Below are positions 8,795 through 18,447 of a stretch of 64,000 nucleotides of DNA, in pieces. Below the pieces are notes generated by a model. The model worked only from the letters and a program-made list of their open reading frames with translations. It searched no databases and was not told the DNA's origin. Both the position numbers and the translations under genes were made by a program. The DNA lies in NCBI RefSeq assembly GCF_024753215.1, contig NZ_JANUGV010000005.1, forward strand, positions 124,001 through 188,000, read 5' to 3'. Numbering within the stretch: position 1 is the stretch's first letter; each line of letters begins with the position of its first letter. Origin of the DNA: Massilia solisilvae. Its GTDB lineage: Bacteria; Pseudomonadota; Gammaproteobacteria; Burkholderiales; Burkholderiaceae_D.

Positions 8795-10579
8795 TTAGCC
8801 CGGTGGATGGGCCGGCGCCGGCTTCGGCGTCTCCGCTTTGGGCGCGCTCTCCTGGCCGATCCAGCGCTCGATTTCGCGCTCGAGCACCGCCAGCGGCAGC
8901 GCTCCGTTGTCGATCACCGCGTTGTGGAAGCGCTTCAGGTCAAAGCGCGGACCCAACGCCGCCTGGGCCTTCTCGCGCAGCGCCAGGATGCGCAGCTGAC
9001 CGATCTTGTAGCCCAGCGCCTGCCCCGGCTGGGCGATGTAGCGATCGACCTCGGCCTCGTTGTCGGCCGGCGGGTTGGCCGTGTTCGCGTTCATGTAGTC
9101 GATCGCCTGCTGGCGCGACCAGCCCAGCGCATGGATGCCGGTGTCCACCACCAGCCGCACCGCGCGAAACAATTCGTCGTTCAGGTGGCCGAAGCTGGAG
9201 AACGGGTCCTTGTACAGGCCCAGTTGCGGGCCCAGGCTCTCCGCATACAGCGCCCAGCCTTCGCCGAAGGCTACGTACCAGGCGTAGCGGCGAAACGCGG
9301 GCAGGCCCTCGATCTCGTGCGCGCGCGCGACCTGCACGTGGTGGCCCGGCACGCCTTCGTGCAGGGTGAGGGTGTCCACCTCCCACATCGGCCGCGTGTT
9401 CAGGCGCGAGGTGTTCACCACCAGCGCCGCCACCCGCCCGGGGCCGCCGGCCTCGTAGTAGGCGCCCGGCTGCTGCTCGGCCCCGGCGCCCTGGATCGGC
9501 TTGACCACGATGTCTTCCTTGGGCACGGTGGCGAACAGGTCGGGCAGGCGCGCCTGGGCGCGTTCGAGCGTGCGCCGATAGCGTGCCAGCAGCGCCTCGG
9601 GATCAACGTAGAACAGGCGTGGGTCGCTGCGCGCGAACGCGGCGAACTGTTCGAAGCTGCCCCTGAAGCCGGTGCGCGGGATCGCCGCCACGATCTCGCC
9701 GCGCAGGCGCGCCACTTCCTTCAGGCCGAGCGCGTTGATCTCGGCGGGGCTCATGTTGGTCGTGGTCGCGCCACGCACCACGAAGGCATACCAGGCCGCG
9801 CCGCCCGGCAGGCTGGATGCGGCGATCGCGTCGCGCGCGGCCGGCAGGTACTCGGTGCGCACGAACTCCTCCAGGCGTTGCAGCGCGGGCGCGGCGCTGT
9901 CGGCCAGGGCGGCGCTGCCGCTCGCGGCCAGCTGTTCGCGCACGTCCTTGTCGATCGTGGCCGGCAGCGCGCGCAGCGGTGAGCCCAGCGGGCCGTCGGC
10001 CAGGTGCTCGCGCATCGCGCGCAGCAGCGCGGGCAGCGGCTGCATCACGACCTTGGGCGCGACCCAGCCGTTGCGCATCCCGTAGCGCATCTGCTCGATC
10101 AGGCCGTCCACGTGGCGCGGCAGCGCCTGCAGGCGCGCGATGTAGTTGCGATAGTCGTCCTCGTCCGCGAACTGCATTTGCGCGACCAGTTGCGGCAGGC
10201 GGATGTGCAGGCCGTTCTGCGCCGTGATGGGGTAGGGATCGAACGGGTAGAAGGCGGCGGCGGCGAGCTTGCGCTCCTTGTCGTCCAGGAACAGGTCGTA
10301 GGAGATGCGGTCCTGGCCGGCGAGCTGGTCGCGGTCGATGGCCTTGATGGCGTCGAACATGCGGTGCTCGTGCTCGGTGGCCGCGCGCAGGCCATTTAAC
10401 GAGGTGTCGGCCAGCTTGTCGTCGAAGCGGTGGTCGCCGACGCTTGTGGCCAGCTCGGGCTGGTGGCGCAGGCGCCATTGCCAGTCGCGCTCGAACAGCG
10501 CGTGCGCCTGGTCCGCCGCGCTGTCGGCGGCTGCCGCAAGCGGTGCGTAGATGGCGAGGATGGCAAACAGTCTGCGCAT
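8795..10579 (-). CDS. Secreted DUF885 family metalloprotease-like protein
   Basis: A protein of about 594 residues whose N-terminus MRRLFAILAIYAPLAAAADS looks like a cleavable signal peptide. The DUF885 core carries HEGVPGHH and, about 30 residues later, GEGWALYAE, the HExxH-like zinc site and the glutamate-bearing helix of this M32/DUF885 group. The ATG at 10577-10579 is used because it places the signal peptide at the N-terminus; an in-frame TTG at 10615 would add 12 residues. A periplasmic or surface peptidase role is inferred. Some DUF885 members are dipeptidyl carboxypeptidase-like, but the substrate is unknown. The 102-bp gap before gshA shows no terminator that I can recognise. Confidence 0.85.
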   Translation of the reverse strand: MRRLFAILAIYAPLAAAADSAADQAHALFERDWQWRLRHQPELATSVGDHRFDDKLADTSLNGLRAATEHEHRMFDAIKAIDRDQLAGQDRISYDLFLDDKERKLAAAAFYPFDPYPITAQNGLHIRLPQLVAQMQFADEDDYRNYIARLQALPRHVDGLIEQMRYGMRNGWVAPKVVMQPLPALLRAMREHLADGPLGSPLRALPATIDKDVREQLAASGSAALADSAAPALQRLEEFVRTEYLPAARDAIAASSLPGGAAWYAFVVRGATTTNMSPAEINALGLKEVARLRGEIVAAIPRTGFRGSFEQFAAFARSDPRLFYVDPEALLARYRRTLERAQARLPDLFATVPKEDIVVKPIQGAGAEQQPGAYYEAGGPGRVAALVVNTSRLNTRPMWEVDTLTLHEGVPGHHVQVARAHEIEGLPAFRRYAWYVAFGEGWALYAESLGPQLGLYKDPFSSFGHLNDELFRAVRLVVDTGIHALGWSRQQAIDYMNANTANPPADNEAEVDRYIAQPGQALGYKIGQLRILALREKAQAALGPRFDLKRFHNAVIDNGALPLAVLEREIERWIGQESAPKAETPKPAPAHPPG

Positions 10580-10702
10580 GCGATGGGTCTGGGCGTGGAT
10601 CGGAAAGTTTATCAAAGGCGCAATTTCGGGCGCGCAGGGGAGAGCGGCCAGGCAGGTCGTCCTGGCGCTTGCCCGGCGGCGCGACGGGATGCGGGCTGGT
10701 TG

Positions 10703-11533
10703 CTATGCGTTGCGGGTAGCGAACCTGCCGCCGCTGACGCGTTCAATGCCGGCCAGATCGCGCCAGCTTTGCACGTCCGCATAGCCCTGCGCTTCCAGCA
10801 GCGCGCGCACCTGCGCCGCCTGGTCGTAGCCATGCTCGAGCAGCAGCCACCCGTTTGGCGCCAGGTGCCGGCCCGCGCCGCCGATGATGATGCGCAGCGC
10901 CGCCAGTCCGTCCGCACGGTCGGTGAGCGCCATGTTCGGCTCGAAGCGCAGGTCGCCGCGCGACAGGTGCTCGTCGCCCGAGGCGATGTACGGCGGGTTG
11001 GACGCGATGACGTCGAAGGTTTCGGCATCCAGGTTCGAGAACCAGTCGCTGCGCAGGAAGCGCACCGCGGCCCCGTGCGCGTTCGCGTTGGCGCGCGCGA
11101 CGTCCAGCGCGGCGCCGGAGTAGTCGAGCGCGGTCACGGCGGCATCCGGCCGCGTATGCGCCACCGATACCGCGATCGCGCCGCTGCCGGTGCCCATGTC
11201 GAGCAGGCGGCCCTGTTGCGGCAGGCGTTCCAAAGCCAGTTCGACCAGCAGTTCGGTGTCGGGGCGCGGAATGAGCACCGAATCGTTGACCTCGAAATCG
11301 AGCCCGTAGAATTCGCGGCGGCCGACGATGTAGGCGATCGGCTCACCGAACTTGCGGCGCTCGACCAGCGTGGCCAGCTGCGCGGCCTCCTCGGCCGTGA
11401 GCGCGCGGTCGGATTGCGTGACCAGCCCCACGCGCGACAGGCCCAGCGCATGGCACAGCAAAATGCGGTTCTCGAGCGGGTCGAGCGGCAGCGCCGACTG
11501 CAGCGCGCCGATGGTGTCGCCGGCGGTAATCAT
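10703..11533 (-). CDS. prmC: Peptide chain release factor glutamine methyltransferase
   Basis: A 276-residue class I SAM methyltransferase. The SAM-binding LLDMGTGSGAIAVSV lies at 110-124 and the catalytic NPPY at 179-182, within SNPPYIASGDEHL. The N-terminal helical domain contains GEPIAYIVGRREFYGL, as in PrmC/HemK. The enzyme methylates the glutamine of the GGQ motif in RF1 and RF2. It lies downstream of prfA, as in many proteobacteria, here with dsbB inserted between them. The ATG overlaps the dsbB stop by four bases. The frame runs far upstream, but the family start and the overlap fix the start. Confidence 0.94.
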   Translation of the reverse strand: MITAGDTIGALQSALPLDPLENRILLCHALGLSRVGLVTQSDRALTAEEAAQLATLVERRKFGEPIAYIVGRREFYGLDFEVNDSVLIPRPDTELLVELALERLPQQGRLLDMGTGSGAIAVSVAHTRPDAAVTALDYSGAALDVARANANAHGAAVRFLRSDWFSNLDAETFDVIASNPPYIASGDEHLSRGDLRFEPNMALTDRADGLAALRIIIGGAGRHLAPNGWLLLEHGYDQAAQVRALLEAQGYADVQSWRDLAGIERVSGGRFATRNA

Positions 11534-12000
11534 CGTTTGCCGCGCACCAGCAGCCACGCCAGCGACACCGCCAGAATGGCGAACCACACCGCCGACCAGG
11601 CCGGGATCGAGAGCCCGAACAGGGTGTCGCGCGCGTCCTCGCACAGGCCGTCGGCGTGGAACATCCACGGCATCGCGGTGGCGGTCGGGATCTTGTTCAG
11701 CATGGTTTCCATCGGGTCGATGCCGCATGAGAAACCGGGGTGGGCCAGCACGTACAGGTGCTTGCCCACCACGCCCAGCCCGCCCAGCGCGCCGAGCAGG
11801 CCCAGGCCCGCCCCCACCTTCGGCTGGCCCATGGCGGCGCCCAGCAGGCAGCACAGCGCAATGGTCAGGTACAGGTAGCGCTGGATCACGCACAGCGGGC
11901 AGGGCATCATGTTCTGCGCATGCTGCAGGTACAGGGCGGCGCCGACCAGCGCGAAACAGGCGGCGGCGATGGCGTAGAGGACGTTTCTGGACGTGGTCAT
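11530..12000 (-). CDS. dsbB: Disulfide bond formation protein DsbB
   Basis: A 156-residue four-helix inner-membrane quinone reductase that reoxidises DsbA. The first periplasmic pair is in MPCPLC (Cys34, Cys37), and the second pair lies in the FSCGIDP and GLCEDA loop. The start MTTSRNVLYAIAAACFALVG places the first membrane helix at the N-terminus; an extension to 12021 has no support. Its insertion between prfA and prmC is a departure from the simple hemA-prfA-prmC order. Confidence 0.92.
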   Translation of the reverse strand: MTTSRNVLYAIAAACFALVGAALYLQHAQNMMPCPLCVIQRYLYLTIALCCLLGAAMGQPKVGAGLGLLGALGGLGVVGKHLYVLAHPGFSCGIDPMETMLNKIPTATAMPWMFHADGLCEDARDTLFGLSIPAWSAVWFAILAVSLAWLLVRGKR

Positions 12001-12093
12001 TCGTATAGGTTGGGGCTGCAAAAAAGATGGGGCATTGTCGCATAAAGCGCCATGCCCCTTCCTTGATTTCGGCTTTGCAATTCGGAACCGCCA

Positions 12094-12123
12094 CCGTCGT
12101 CCCGACGAAAGCCGGGGCGACGG
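12094..12123. repeat. REP-like palindrome, family A, single copy
   Basis: CCGTCGTCCCGACGAAAGCC followed by GGGGCGACGG. It lies between the prfA stop and dsbB and shares the arm GTCGTCCCGGCGAAAGCCGG (with changes) with copies near 16211, 39845, 41938, 50289 and 52546. This is the only unpaired copy near core genes; it may act as an RNA 3' hairpin. Confidence 0.75.
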
Positions 12124-12130
12124 GTTTCCG

Positions 12131-13207
12131 TCAATCGCCCAGCGCGGCCAGCTGCTCGGCCTGGTGCTCGGACGCCAGCGCGCGGGTCAGCTCTTCCAGG
12201 TCGCCGTCCATGATCATGTCCAGTTTGTAGAGCGTGAGGTTGATGCGGTGGTCGGTCAGGCGCCCCTGCGGGAAGTTGTAGGTGCGGATGCGCTCGCTGC
12301 GGTCGCCCGAGCCGATCAGGCTCTTGCGGGTGGCCGCTTCGCGGCTCTGCTGTTCGCGCAGCTGCACGTCCTTGATGCGCGCGGCCAGCACCTTCATCGC
12401 CTGCGCCTTGTTTTTGTGCTGGCTGCGGTCGTCCTGGCATTCGACCACGATCCCTGTGGGCAGGTGGGTGATGCGCACCGCCGAATCGGTCTTGTTGATG
12501 TGCTGCCCGCCGGCGCCCGAGGCGCGGAAGGTGTCGATGCGCAGGTCGGCCGGGTTGATGTTCACGTCCTCGACCTCGTCCGCCTCTGGCATCACCGCCA
12601 CGGTGCAGGCCGAGGTGTGGATGCGGCCCTGGGTTTCGGTGGCCGGCACGCGCTGCACGCGGTGGCCGCCCGATTCGAACTTGAGCCGGGAGTAGGCGCC
12701 GTTGCCGACGATGCGCACGATGACCTCGCGGTAGCCGCCCAGGTCGGACGGCGATTCGGACACCATCTCCACCTGCCAGCGGTTGCGCTCGGCAAAGCGG
12801 GTGTACATGCGCAGCAGGTCGCCCGCGAACAGCGCCGATTCGTCGCCGCCGGTGCCGGCGCGGATCTCGAGGAAGATGTTGCGCTCGTCGTTTTCGTCCT
12901 TCGGCAGCAGCATCTTCTGCAGCTCCAGGTCAAGCTCTCCCAGGCGCGCCCTGGCGGCCTCGATTTCGTCCTGCGCGAACTCTTTCATGTCCGGGTCCGC
13001 CAGCATCTCCTGCGCGGTGGCGATGTCGCCCTGCGCGTCCTGGTACTGGCGGTACAGCGCGACCAGCGGCCCGAGCTCGGCGTGCTCGCGCGTCATCTTG
13101 CGGTAGTTGTCCATGTTCGCCGTCGCGTTTTCTTGCGCCAGCAGTTCGTCCAGTTCGACTAGTCGGTTGGCCAGTTGGTCCAGCTTGGCCAGCATGGATG
13201 GTTTCAT
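12131..13207 (-). CDS. prfA: Peptide chain release factor 1
   Basis: A 358-residue class I release factor. PAT (residues 188-190, in [13 protein letters not shown]) is the RF1 tripeptide that reads UAA and UAG. GGQ (233-235, in [10 protein letters not shown]) is the catalytic motif and the PrmC methylation target. The start [16 protein letters not shown] matches the family. hemA ends 87 bp upstream on the same strand, so a hemA-prfA transcript is likely. Confidence 0.97.
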   Translation of the reverse strand: MKPSMLAKLDQLANRLVELDELLAQENATANMDNYRKMTREHAELGPLVALYRQYQDAQGDIATAQEMLADPDMKEFAQDEIEAARARLGELDLELQKMLLPKDENDERNIFLEIRAGTGGDESALFAGDLLRMYTRFAERNRWQVEMVSESPSDLGGYREVIVRIVGNGAYSRLKFESGGHRVQRVPATETQGRIHTSACTVAVMPEADEVEDVNINPADLRIDTFRASGAGGQHINKTDSAVRITHLPTGIVVECQDDRSQHKNKAQAMKVLAARIKDVQLREQQSREAATRKSLIGSGDRSERIRTYNFPQGRLTDHRINLTLYKLDMIMDGDLEELTRALASEHQAEQLAALGD

Positions 13208-13294
13208 CAGATATCTCGGTAACGTGGTTCGGGCCGCAGGGCGCGGCAACGCGGCGCGCCGCGGCAGGGGCGGCGCGAGAGAAGGGGAGGGCCG

Positions 13295-14569
13295 CTAACG
13301 GCGGCCGCGGAACAGCTGCGGCAGCAGGCTGGCCAGGCGCGCGCGCTCGTCGCCCTGGGCGCGGTGCAGCGCCTGCTGCGGGCCGTGCAGGAACTTGGCG
13401 GTCAGGCCGCGCGAGAGCGCTTCGAGCACGGCTTCGGGATCCTCGCCCTTGGCCAGCAGCTTGCGTGCGCGCTCGAGCTCGGCCAGGCGCAGCTCTTCGC
13501 TCGATTCGTGCAGGTCGCGGATGACCGGCACCACGGCGCGGTCGCCGATCCAGTGCATGAACGACTGCACGCGCGTTTCGATGATGGCCTCGGCCTGCGC
13601 GACCGCGGCCTGGCGGCTTTCGATGCCGGTTCTCACCACCTGCGCCAGGTCGTCCACGGTGTACAGGAACACGTCGTCCAGGCCGGCAACTTCAGGCTCG
13701 ATATCGCGCGGCACCGCCAGGTCGACCATGAACACCGGGCGGCGGCGGCGTGCCTTGATGGCGCGCTCGACCAGGCCCTTGCCGATCAGCGGCAGGGTGG
13801 AGGCGGTGCAGGAGACGATGATGTCGAACTGGGACAGGCGCTCCGGCAGGTCGGCCAGCTTGATCGCCTGGCCGTTGAAGCGTGCCGCCAGCGCCTCGCC
13901 GCGCTCCATGGTGCGGTTGGCGATGGTGATGCTTTTCGGGTTCTGGGCCGCGAAGTGGGTGGCGCACAGCTCGATCATTTCGCCGGCGCCGATGAACAGC
14001 ACGTTCTGCTCGCCGATGCGGTCGAAGATGCGCTGCGACAGGCGCACGGCGGCCGCCGCCATCGACACGCTGTGCGCGCCGATCTCGGTGGTGCTGCGCA
14101 CTTCCTTGGCCACGGCAAAGCTGCGCTGGAACAGCTGGTGCAGGTAGGTGCCCAGGCCGCCGGCTTCTTCGGCCGCGCGCACCGCGTCCTTCATCTGGCC
14201 CAGGATCTGCGGTTCGCCCAGCACCATCGAGTCCAGGCCCGAGGCGACCCGGAACGCATGGCGCACGGCGTCGTCCTGCGGCAGCAGGTACAGGTGCGGG
14301 CGCAGCTCGGCGTGGTTCAGCGCGTGGTAGTGGGCCAGAAAATGGGCCGATGCATCCAGCGGGTTGGGCGCGCCGCTGGCGGCGTACATCTCGGTGCGGT
14401 TGCAGGTGGACAGCAGGGCCGCTTCGTCGCTGCCCTTGTCGTTGTAGCGCGCGAACCAGGCGCGCGCCGCCCGCACCGCCTCGCCAAGCTGCTCAGGCCC
14501 CAGCGCCAGTTGCTCGCGCAGCGAGACCGGTGCTGTGTTGTGGTTGAGGCCGACGGCGAGAAGTTGCAT
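13295..14569 (-). CDS. hemA: Glutamyl-tRNA reductase
   Basis: A 424-residue enzyme that converts glutamyl-tRNA(Glu) to glutamate-1-semialdehyde, committing carbon to tetrapyrrole synthesis. The N-terminal [19 protein letters not shown] is diagnostic. The catalytic Cys56 lies in [11 protein letters not shown], followed by [15 protein letters not shown] and the NADPH-binding segment [12 protein letters not shown]. The ATG at 14567-14569 is chosen by family alignment. It is the first gene of the hemA-prfA-dsbB-prmC group. Confidence 0.97.
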   Translation of the reverse strand: MQLLAVGLNHNTAPVSLREQLALGPEQLGEAVRAARAWFARYNDKGSDEAALLSTCNRTEMYAASGAPNPLDASAHFLAHYHALNHAELRPHLYLLPQDDAVRHAFRVASGLDSMVLGEPQILGQMKDAVRAAEEAGGLGTYLHQLFQRSFAVAKEVRSTTEIGAHSVSMAAAAVRLSQRIFDRIGEQNVLFIGAGEMIELCATHFAAQNPKSITIANRTMERGEALAARFNGQAIKLADLPERLSQFDIIVSCTASTLPLIGKGLVERAIKARRRRPVFMVDLAVPRDIEPEVAGLDDVFLYTVDDLAQVVRTGIESRQAAVAQAEAIIETRVQSFMHWIGDRAVVPVIRDLHESSEELRLAELERARKLLAKGEDPEAVLEALSRGLTAKFLHGPQQALHRAQGDERARLASLLPQLFRGRR

Positions 14570-14625
14570 GCTGTTGGAACGAGGGCTGGCGGGTGGCGCC
14601 ATTATACCCTGAGGCGGGCAGGGTT

Positions 14626-15315
14626 TCAGGCGCCCAGTTTTTCCAGCCGGTAGCCGTAGCTGTACACCGGCACCAGGCGGAAGCCGTTTTCTGGACGCAG
14701 TTGCAACTTGTTGCGCACGCGCGAGACGTGGGTGTCCATGGTGCGCGAGGGCACCGCCGTTTCCCGCACCCAGACCGACTCGTGGATGTAAGCGCGCGAC
14801 AGCGGACGGCCGATGTTGCGGAAAAACAGCAGCGCCAGGTAGAACTCCTTGTGCGTCACGTCGATCGGCGCGCCGTCCATCAGCAGCCGTCCGGGGCGGG
14901 TTTCGAACGTGTACGGGCCAAAGGTGAGCTGCTCCGAGCCGTTCTGCGACGGGTAGGCGCGGCGCAGCAGGGCCGAGACGCGCGCGGCCAGCTCGCCGCG
15001 GCGCAGCGGCTTGACCAGGTAGTCGTCGGCGCCGGCGGTCATGCCCGCCACCATGTCGTCCTCGGCCGAGGTATTGGCCAGGAACATGGTCGGGGTGTTG
15101 GCCGACAGTTTTTCTTTTGCGCGCCGCAGCACTTCGCTGCCCGGCATGTCCGGCACTTGCCAGTCCATGATCAAGAGGTCGGTACTGTCCTTGCGCAGTT
15201 GCCCCAGCAGTTCCTTGCCCGAGTCAAAGGTCTGGCACGAGTGCCCGGCCCCGGAAAGAACCTGGCAGATGGTGTCTGCCTGGCTGCGGTCGTTATCCAA
15301 GACGGCGATTCTCAT
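14626..15315 (-). CDS. OmpR/PhoB-family response regulator (orphan)
   Basis: A 229-residue two-domain regulator. The receiver has acidic residues near position 8, the phospho-acceptor Asp51 ([13 protein letters not shown]) and a conserved Lys near 102 ([11 protein letters not shown]). The C-terminal winged helix contains [21 protein letters not shown] and [13 protein letters not shown]. No histidine kinase is adjacent, so its partner is elsewhere. Four TGTAGGA motifs in the upstream intergenic DNA are candidate binding sites. The receiver contains [13 protein letters not shown], where many PhoB-type proteins differ, but the fold looks complete. Confidence 0.88.
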   Translation of the reverse strand: MRIAVLDNDRSQADTICQVLSGAGHSCQTFDSGKELLGQLRKDSTDLLIMDWQVPDMPGSEVLRRAKEKLSANTPTMFLANTSAEDDMVAGMTAGADDYLVKPLRRGELAARVSALLRRAYPSQNGSEQLTFGPYTFETRPGRLLMDGAPIDVTHKEFYLALLFFRNIGRPLSRAYIHESVWVRETAVPSRTMDTHVSRVRNKLQLRPENGFRLVPVYSYGYRLEKLGA

Positions 15316-15682
15316 AGTGCAATTCAGCTCGTTAAAGAGTCCTGTAGGAGTTAATGTAGGAGCAGTCCTACAAGGTTACACCGAATATAACAGACTTTTA
15401 CAAAGATGTGCCATAACTGGACAAGAAAATTTCGTTTAGAAACAACGATTTCCCGTGTGCAATGGTCGGGAATTCGCCAAATCGCTTTGTAGGAATAGGA
15501 TGGCAAATGTGTCTCGGGCGCTATGCAGGCTGCTTATCGGGGGCGGCAAACGGTTGTTTTCATTGGATAAAGCGGCATTTGTTCCAATACAACGAAGTTT
15601 GTCTTTGTGCAATCCAGATGGGTGTGCGCGGCATGCAGCGCAAACGCGTTAAGCTTGGGCGTTGGCAGACTTCGCTTTGGAT
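15316..15682. promoter_or_regulatory. Intergenic region with four TGTAGGA motifs
   Basis: This 367-bp gene-free stretch separates the divergent response-regulator and DUF697 genes. TGTAGGA occurs at 15343-15349, 15355-15361 and 15488-15494 in direct orientation and at 15366-15372 inverted. The second and inverted copies form a perfect TGTAGGA-GCAG-TCCTACA palindrome. The first two are 12 bp apart, close to one helical turn, as for OmpR-type dimers. The rest is AT-richer than its surroundings, with no clear reading frame. Confidence 0.5.
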
Positions 15683-16180
15683 ATGAAAGAGAACCTGGAC
15701 TGGGAACTGATGCCGGCAAGCGGCACCGAGATCGCACGGGTGCGTGAGCAGTGCCGCAAGCTGGTGCGCAAGCGCGCGGCGGTGTCGGCCGGCATCGCGG
15801 CGGTACCGCTGCCGGGCGTGGACCTGCTGTCCGACCTGACCACCTTCGCCCTGCTGATCGAGGAAATCAACAAGGCCTTCGGGTTGACCCCGGCGCAGAT
15901 CGACAAGTTGCAGCCGCGCATGCGCATCGCGGTGTACGAGGCGACGGCGGCGATCGGCGGGATGCTGGTGGGGAAGATCGTGACCCGGGAGCTGGTGCTG
16001 CAGGTCTTCAAGAAGTCGGGGCTGAAGCTGGCGGCCAAGTCGGTCAGCCGGTTCGTGCCGCTGGCGGGCCAGGTGGCCTCGGCCGCGATCGGCTACGCGC
16101 TGTTTCAGAAGATGGGGTACCAGCACATCGAGGCATGTGCGAAGGTGGTGGAGAAGGCGGCGGAAACCGGGCCGGCCTGA
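15683..16180 (+). CDS. DUF697 family protein
   Basis: About 165 residues with the DUF697 (YcjF-like) pattern: a basic stretch CRKLVRKRAAVSAGI, then AAVPLPGVDLLSDLTTFALL, helical segments, and AAIGGMLVGKIVTRELVLQV. Hydrophobic glycine- and alanine-rich helices suggest membrane association. In other bacteria DUF697 is linked to GTPases that sense membrane stress, but no GTPase is adjacent here. The ATG at 15683 has a weak ribosome site; an in-frame TTG at 15662 would add seven residues. The function is unknown. Confidence 0.75.
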   Translation: MKENLDWELMPASGTEIARVREQCRKLVRKRAAVSAGIAAVPLPGVDLLSDLTTFALLIEEINKAFGLTPAQIDKLQPRMRIAVYEATAAIGGMLVGKIVTRELVLQVFKKSGLKLAAKSVSRFVPLAGQVASAAIGYALFQKMGYQHIEACAKVVEKAAETGPA

Positions 16181-16210
16181 GTGCCGGTGAACAGCCACCA
16201 GCCGTAAAGC

Positions 16211-16300
16211 CGCCATCCCGGCGCAGGCCGGGATCCATGCTGGGTTTCCGAATTCGGAAGCGGTCTATGGGTCCCGGCGTGCGCCGGGACGACGGGCATG
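16211..16300. repeat. REP-like inverted pair, family A
   Basis: CGCCATCCCGGCGCAGGCCG (left arm region, from 16211) and GGTCCCGGCGTGCGCCGGGA (right arm region, ending with CGACGGGC near 16297) lie about 45 bp apart in opposite orientation, as in bacterial interspersed mosaic elements. They sit between the convergent DUF697 and minE genes and can form a terminator-like structure for both. Confidence 0.75.
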
Positions 16301-16313
16301 CTGACGACGCGCT

Positions 16314-16568
16314 TTACGCGTCCGGCAGCACCACGTTCACGTCGAGCACTTCCAGGTTGCCCTGGCGGTCGAGCGAGATCTTGATGTCGTCGGCGTTGAC
16401 CTTGGTGTACTTCGAGATCACCTCGATCAGCTCGCGGTGCAGGGCCGGCAGGAAATCCGGTCCGCCGGCACGGCTGCTGCGTTCGCGCGCGATGATGATC
16501 TGGAGGCGTTCCTTGGCCTCCGACGCGCTTTTCTGTTTCTGCGGGAACAGGATCGAAAGCAGGCCCAT
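16314..16568 (-). CDS. minE: Cell division topological specificity factor MinE
   Basis: 84 residues, the usual MinE length. The N-terminal membrane and MinD-binding part [22 protein letters not shown] is followed by IIIARERS and the C-terminal dimerisation domain ([18 protein letters not shown]). MinE drives pole-to-pole oscillation of MinD by stimulating its ATPase. It is separated by one base from minD and is last in the min operon. Confidence 0.95.
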   Translation of the reverse strand: MGLLSILFPQKQKSASEAKERLQIIIARERSSRAGGPDFLPALHRELIEVISKYTKVNADDIKISLDRQGNLEVLDVNVVLPDA

Positions 16569-16569
16569 G

Positions 16570-17385
16570 TCACTTCACCCCAAAGATGCGCTGCAGCAAA
16601 CCGGGTTTTTCGTAGTTGGTGAAACGCAGCGGGCGTTCTTCGCCAAGGAAGCGTGACACCACGTCTTCGTACGCCTCGGCCACGTCGGTCCCCTTGAAGT
16701 GGATCGCCGGATTGCCCTGGTTCGACGCGTGCAGCACCTGCTCCGATTCCGGGATGATGCCGATCAGCTTGATGCGCAGGATTTCCTGCACGTCCTCATG
16801 CGACAGCATTTCGTTCGCTTCCACCCGCTTGGGCGAGTAGCGGGTGATCAGGAGGTGCTCCTTGACCGGTTCCGAGCCCGATTGCGCGCGGCGCGACTTG
16901 GCTTGCAGGATGCCCAGGATGCGGTCCGAGTCGCGCACCGACGACACTTCCGGGTTGGTGACGATGATCGCCTCGTCGGCAAAGGTCAGCGCCATCAGCG
17001 CGCCGTGCTCGATGCCGGCCGGCGAATCGCACACGATGTACTCGAAGCCCATCTTCACCATTTCGTTCAGCACGCGCTCCACGCCTTCTTCCGACAGCGC
17101 GTCCTTGTCGCGGGTCTGCGAGGCCGGCAGGATGAACAGGTTCTCGCAGTGCTTGTCCTTGATGAGCGCCTGGGTCAGGCTGGCCTCGCCGTTGATCACG
17201 TTGATCAGGTCGTACACCACGCGGCGCTCGCAGCCCATGATCAGGTCGAGGTTGCGCAGGCCGACGTCGAAGTCGATCACCGCGGTCTTGTGGCCGCGCA
17301 TGGCCAGGCCCGTGGAAAAGCTCGCGCTCGAGGTGGTCTTGCCCACACCGCCCTTACCGGACGTCACAACAATAATTCGTGCCAC
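16570..17385 (-). CDS. minD: Septum site-determining ATPase MinD
   Basis: A 271-residue deviant Walker ATPase with GKGGVGKTT near residue 10, [14 protein letters not shown], and [15 protein letters not shown]. The C-terminus ([21 protein letters not shown]) is the amphipathic membrane-targeting helix. It recruits MinC to the membrane and blocks FtsZ ring assembly near the poles. minC ends 37 bp upstream and minE follows immediately. Confidence 0.97.
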   Translation of the reverse strand: MARIIVVTSGKGGVGKTTSSASFSTGLAMRGHKTAVIDFDVGLRNLDLIMGCERRVVYDLINVINGEASLTQALIKDKHCENLFILPASQTRDKDALSEEGVERVLNEMVKMGFEYIVCDSPAGIEHGALMALTFADEAIIVTNPEVSSVRDSDRILGILQAKSRRAQSGSEPVKEHLLITRYSPKRVEANEMLSHEDVQEILRIKLIGIIPESEQVLHASNQGNPAIHFKGTDVAEAYEDVVSRFLGEERPLRFTNYEKPGLLQRIFGVK

Positions 17386-17422
17386 AAAAAAGTCCTTTTC
17401 GGTATCTGGTTGTCAGTTGCGC

Positions 17423-18190
17423 TCAGACGCGGGTAGCCGAACTGAGCGATAGTATATCCAGTCGATCGCCTGTTAGTCGAATTTGCGACGGCCCCTTGCC
17501 CAGGTCGGCCGGGAAGCCCTCGTCGAAGGTGCGGTACACGCCCGCAATGGAAACCAGTTCCGGCTGCATCGACAGCGCGAAGATGCGCGCGCCGGCATTG
17601 CCGGAAGCGCCGGCCAGCGCACGGCCATGCAGTGGCGCATACACGTGGATGCTGCCGTCGGCGATGATTTCGGCGCCGTTGTTGACCACCGCCGTGATGA
17701 TCAGGTCGCAGCCGCGCGCGTAGATGCGCTGGCCCGCGCGCACCGGGGTGTCCACGATCATCGCGGCGCTGGCGGCAGGGGCGGCCGGTGCCGCCGTCGG
17801 GGCCGGCGTCGGGGCGGGCGTGGGCGCCGGCGTGGCCAGCGGGGCCGCCTCGCGCACGCGCTCGCCGCTGGCGCCGTCGTCCAGGAACAGGCCGCTGGCG
17901 CGGATCGCGTCGTGCATGGCCGCGGACGCGCCGCGCACCGCCACCGCGTTCAGCCGGTATTTCTTGAGCAGGGTTGCCAGCGCCGTCCAGTCGATGCGCG
18001 GGTTCGCCGCCGCAATGGCGGTCACGTCGATCACCGCGAACTCGTCCTCGAAAAAGTCGGACACGCCCCCCGTCATCTGTTTCAGCGCCGCGTCGATCGA
18101 CAACGGATCGGCCGAATGGAGGATGGTCGAGATCGCGACAACGGTGGAAATCTTGATTTCGACGGGCAAGGAGGTCGGGCTTTTGGACAT
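17423..18190 (-). CDS. minC: Septum site-determining protein MinC
   Basis: 255 residues. The N-terminal MinC_N domain (KISTVVAISTILHSADP and ALATLLKKYRLNAVAVRG) is joined to the C-terminal beta-helix (VDTPVRAGQRIYARGCDLI, VNNGAEIIADGSIHVYAPL, GRALAGASGN) by an unusually regular Ala/Pro/Thr-rich linker around residues 125-150. The FtsZ inhibitor works with MinD. The start MSKSPTSLPVEIKI is chosen from family alignment; the open frame extends 68 codons further upstream without family similarity. Confidence 0.93.
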   Translation of the reverse strand: MSKSPTSLPVEIKISTVVAISTILHSADPLSIDAALKQMTGGVSDFFEDEFAVIDVTAIAAANPRIDWTALATLLKKYRLNAVAVRGASAAMHDAIRASGLFLDDGASGERVREAAPLATPAPTPAPTPAPTAAPAAPAASAAMIVDTPVRAGQRIYARGCDLIITAVVNNGAEIIADGSIHVYAPLHGRALAGASGNAGARIFALSMQPELVSIAGVYRTFDEGFPADLGKGPSQIRLTGDRLDILSLSSATRV

Positions 18191-18447
18191 AAACGGGTCA
18201 GGTTGGCTCAAGCCCGTGCATTCTACTGTGATTTTTAGCCGTGTGGACATGCCAACTGGCATCAATTCGCCCGAAATCACGGCAGGTTGGCAGTTCGAAA
18301 ACAGCAGTTCGCGGTGGCGGAGGATCCACTTCACCCAGGGTAAATAGCGCTTGCTTTTCCTTGTCTTGTCGCTAACATATCTGTTATCTAACAATCAATA
18401 AAGAGCATGGCCGGCCGGTCCGGCAACGCGGCAATGAAGGGAATCAC

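Noticed and set aside
7268..9982. A 904-codon open frame on the plus strand
   Set aside because: Antisense to gshA and the DUF885 gene; composition and lack of motifs mark it as a shadow.
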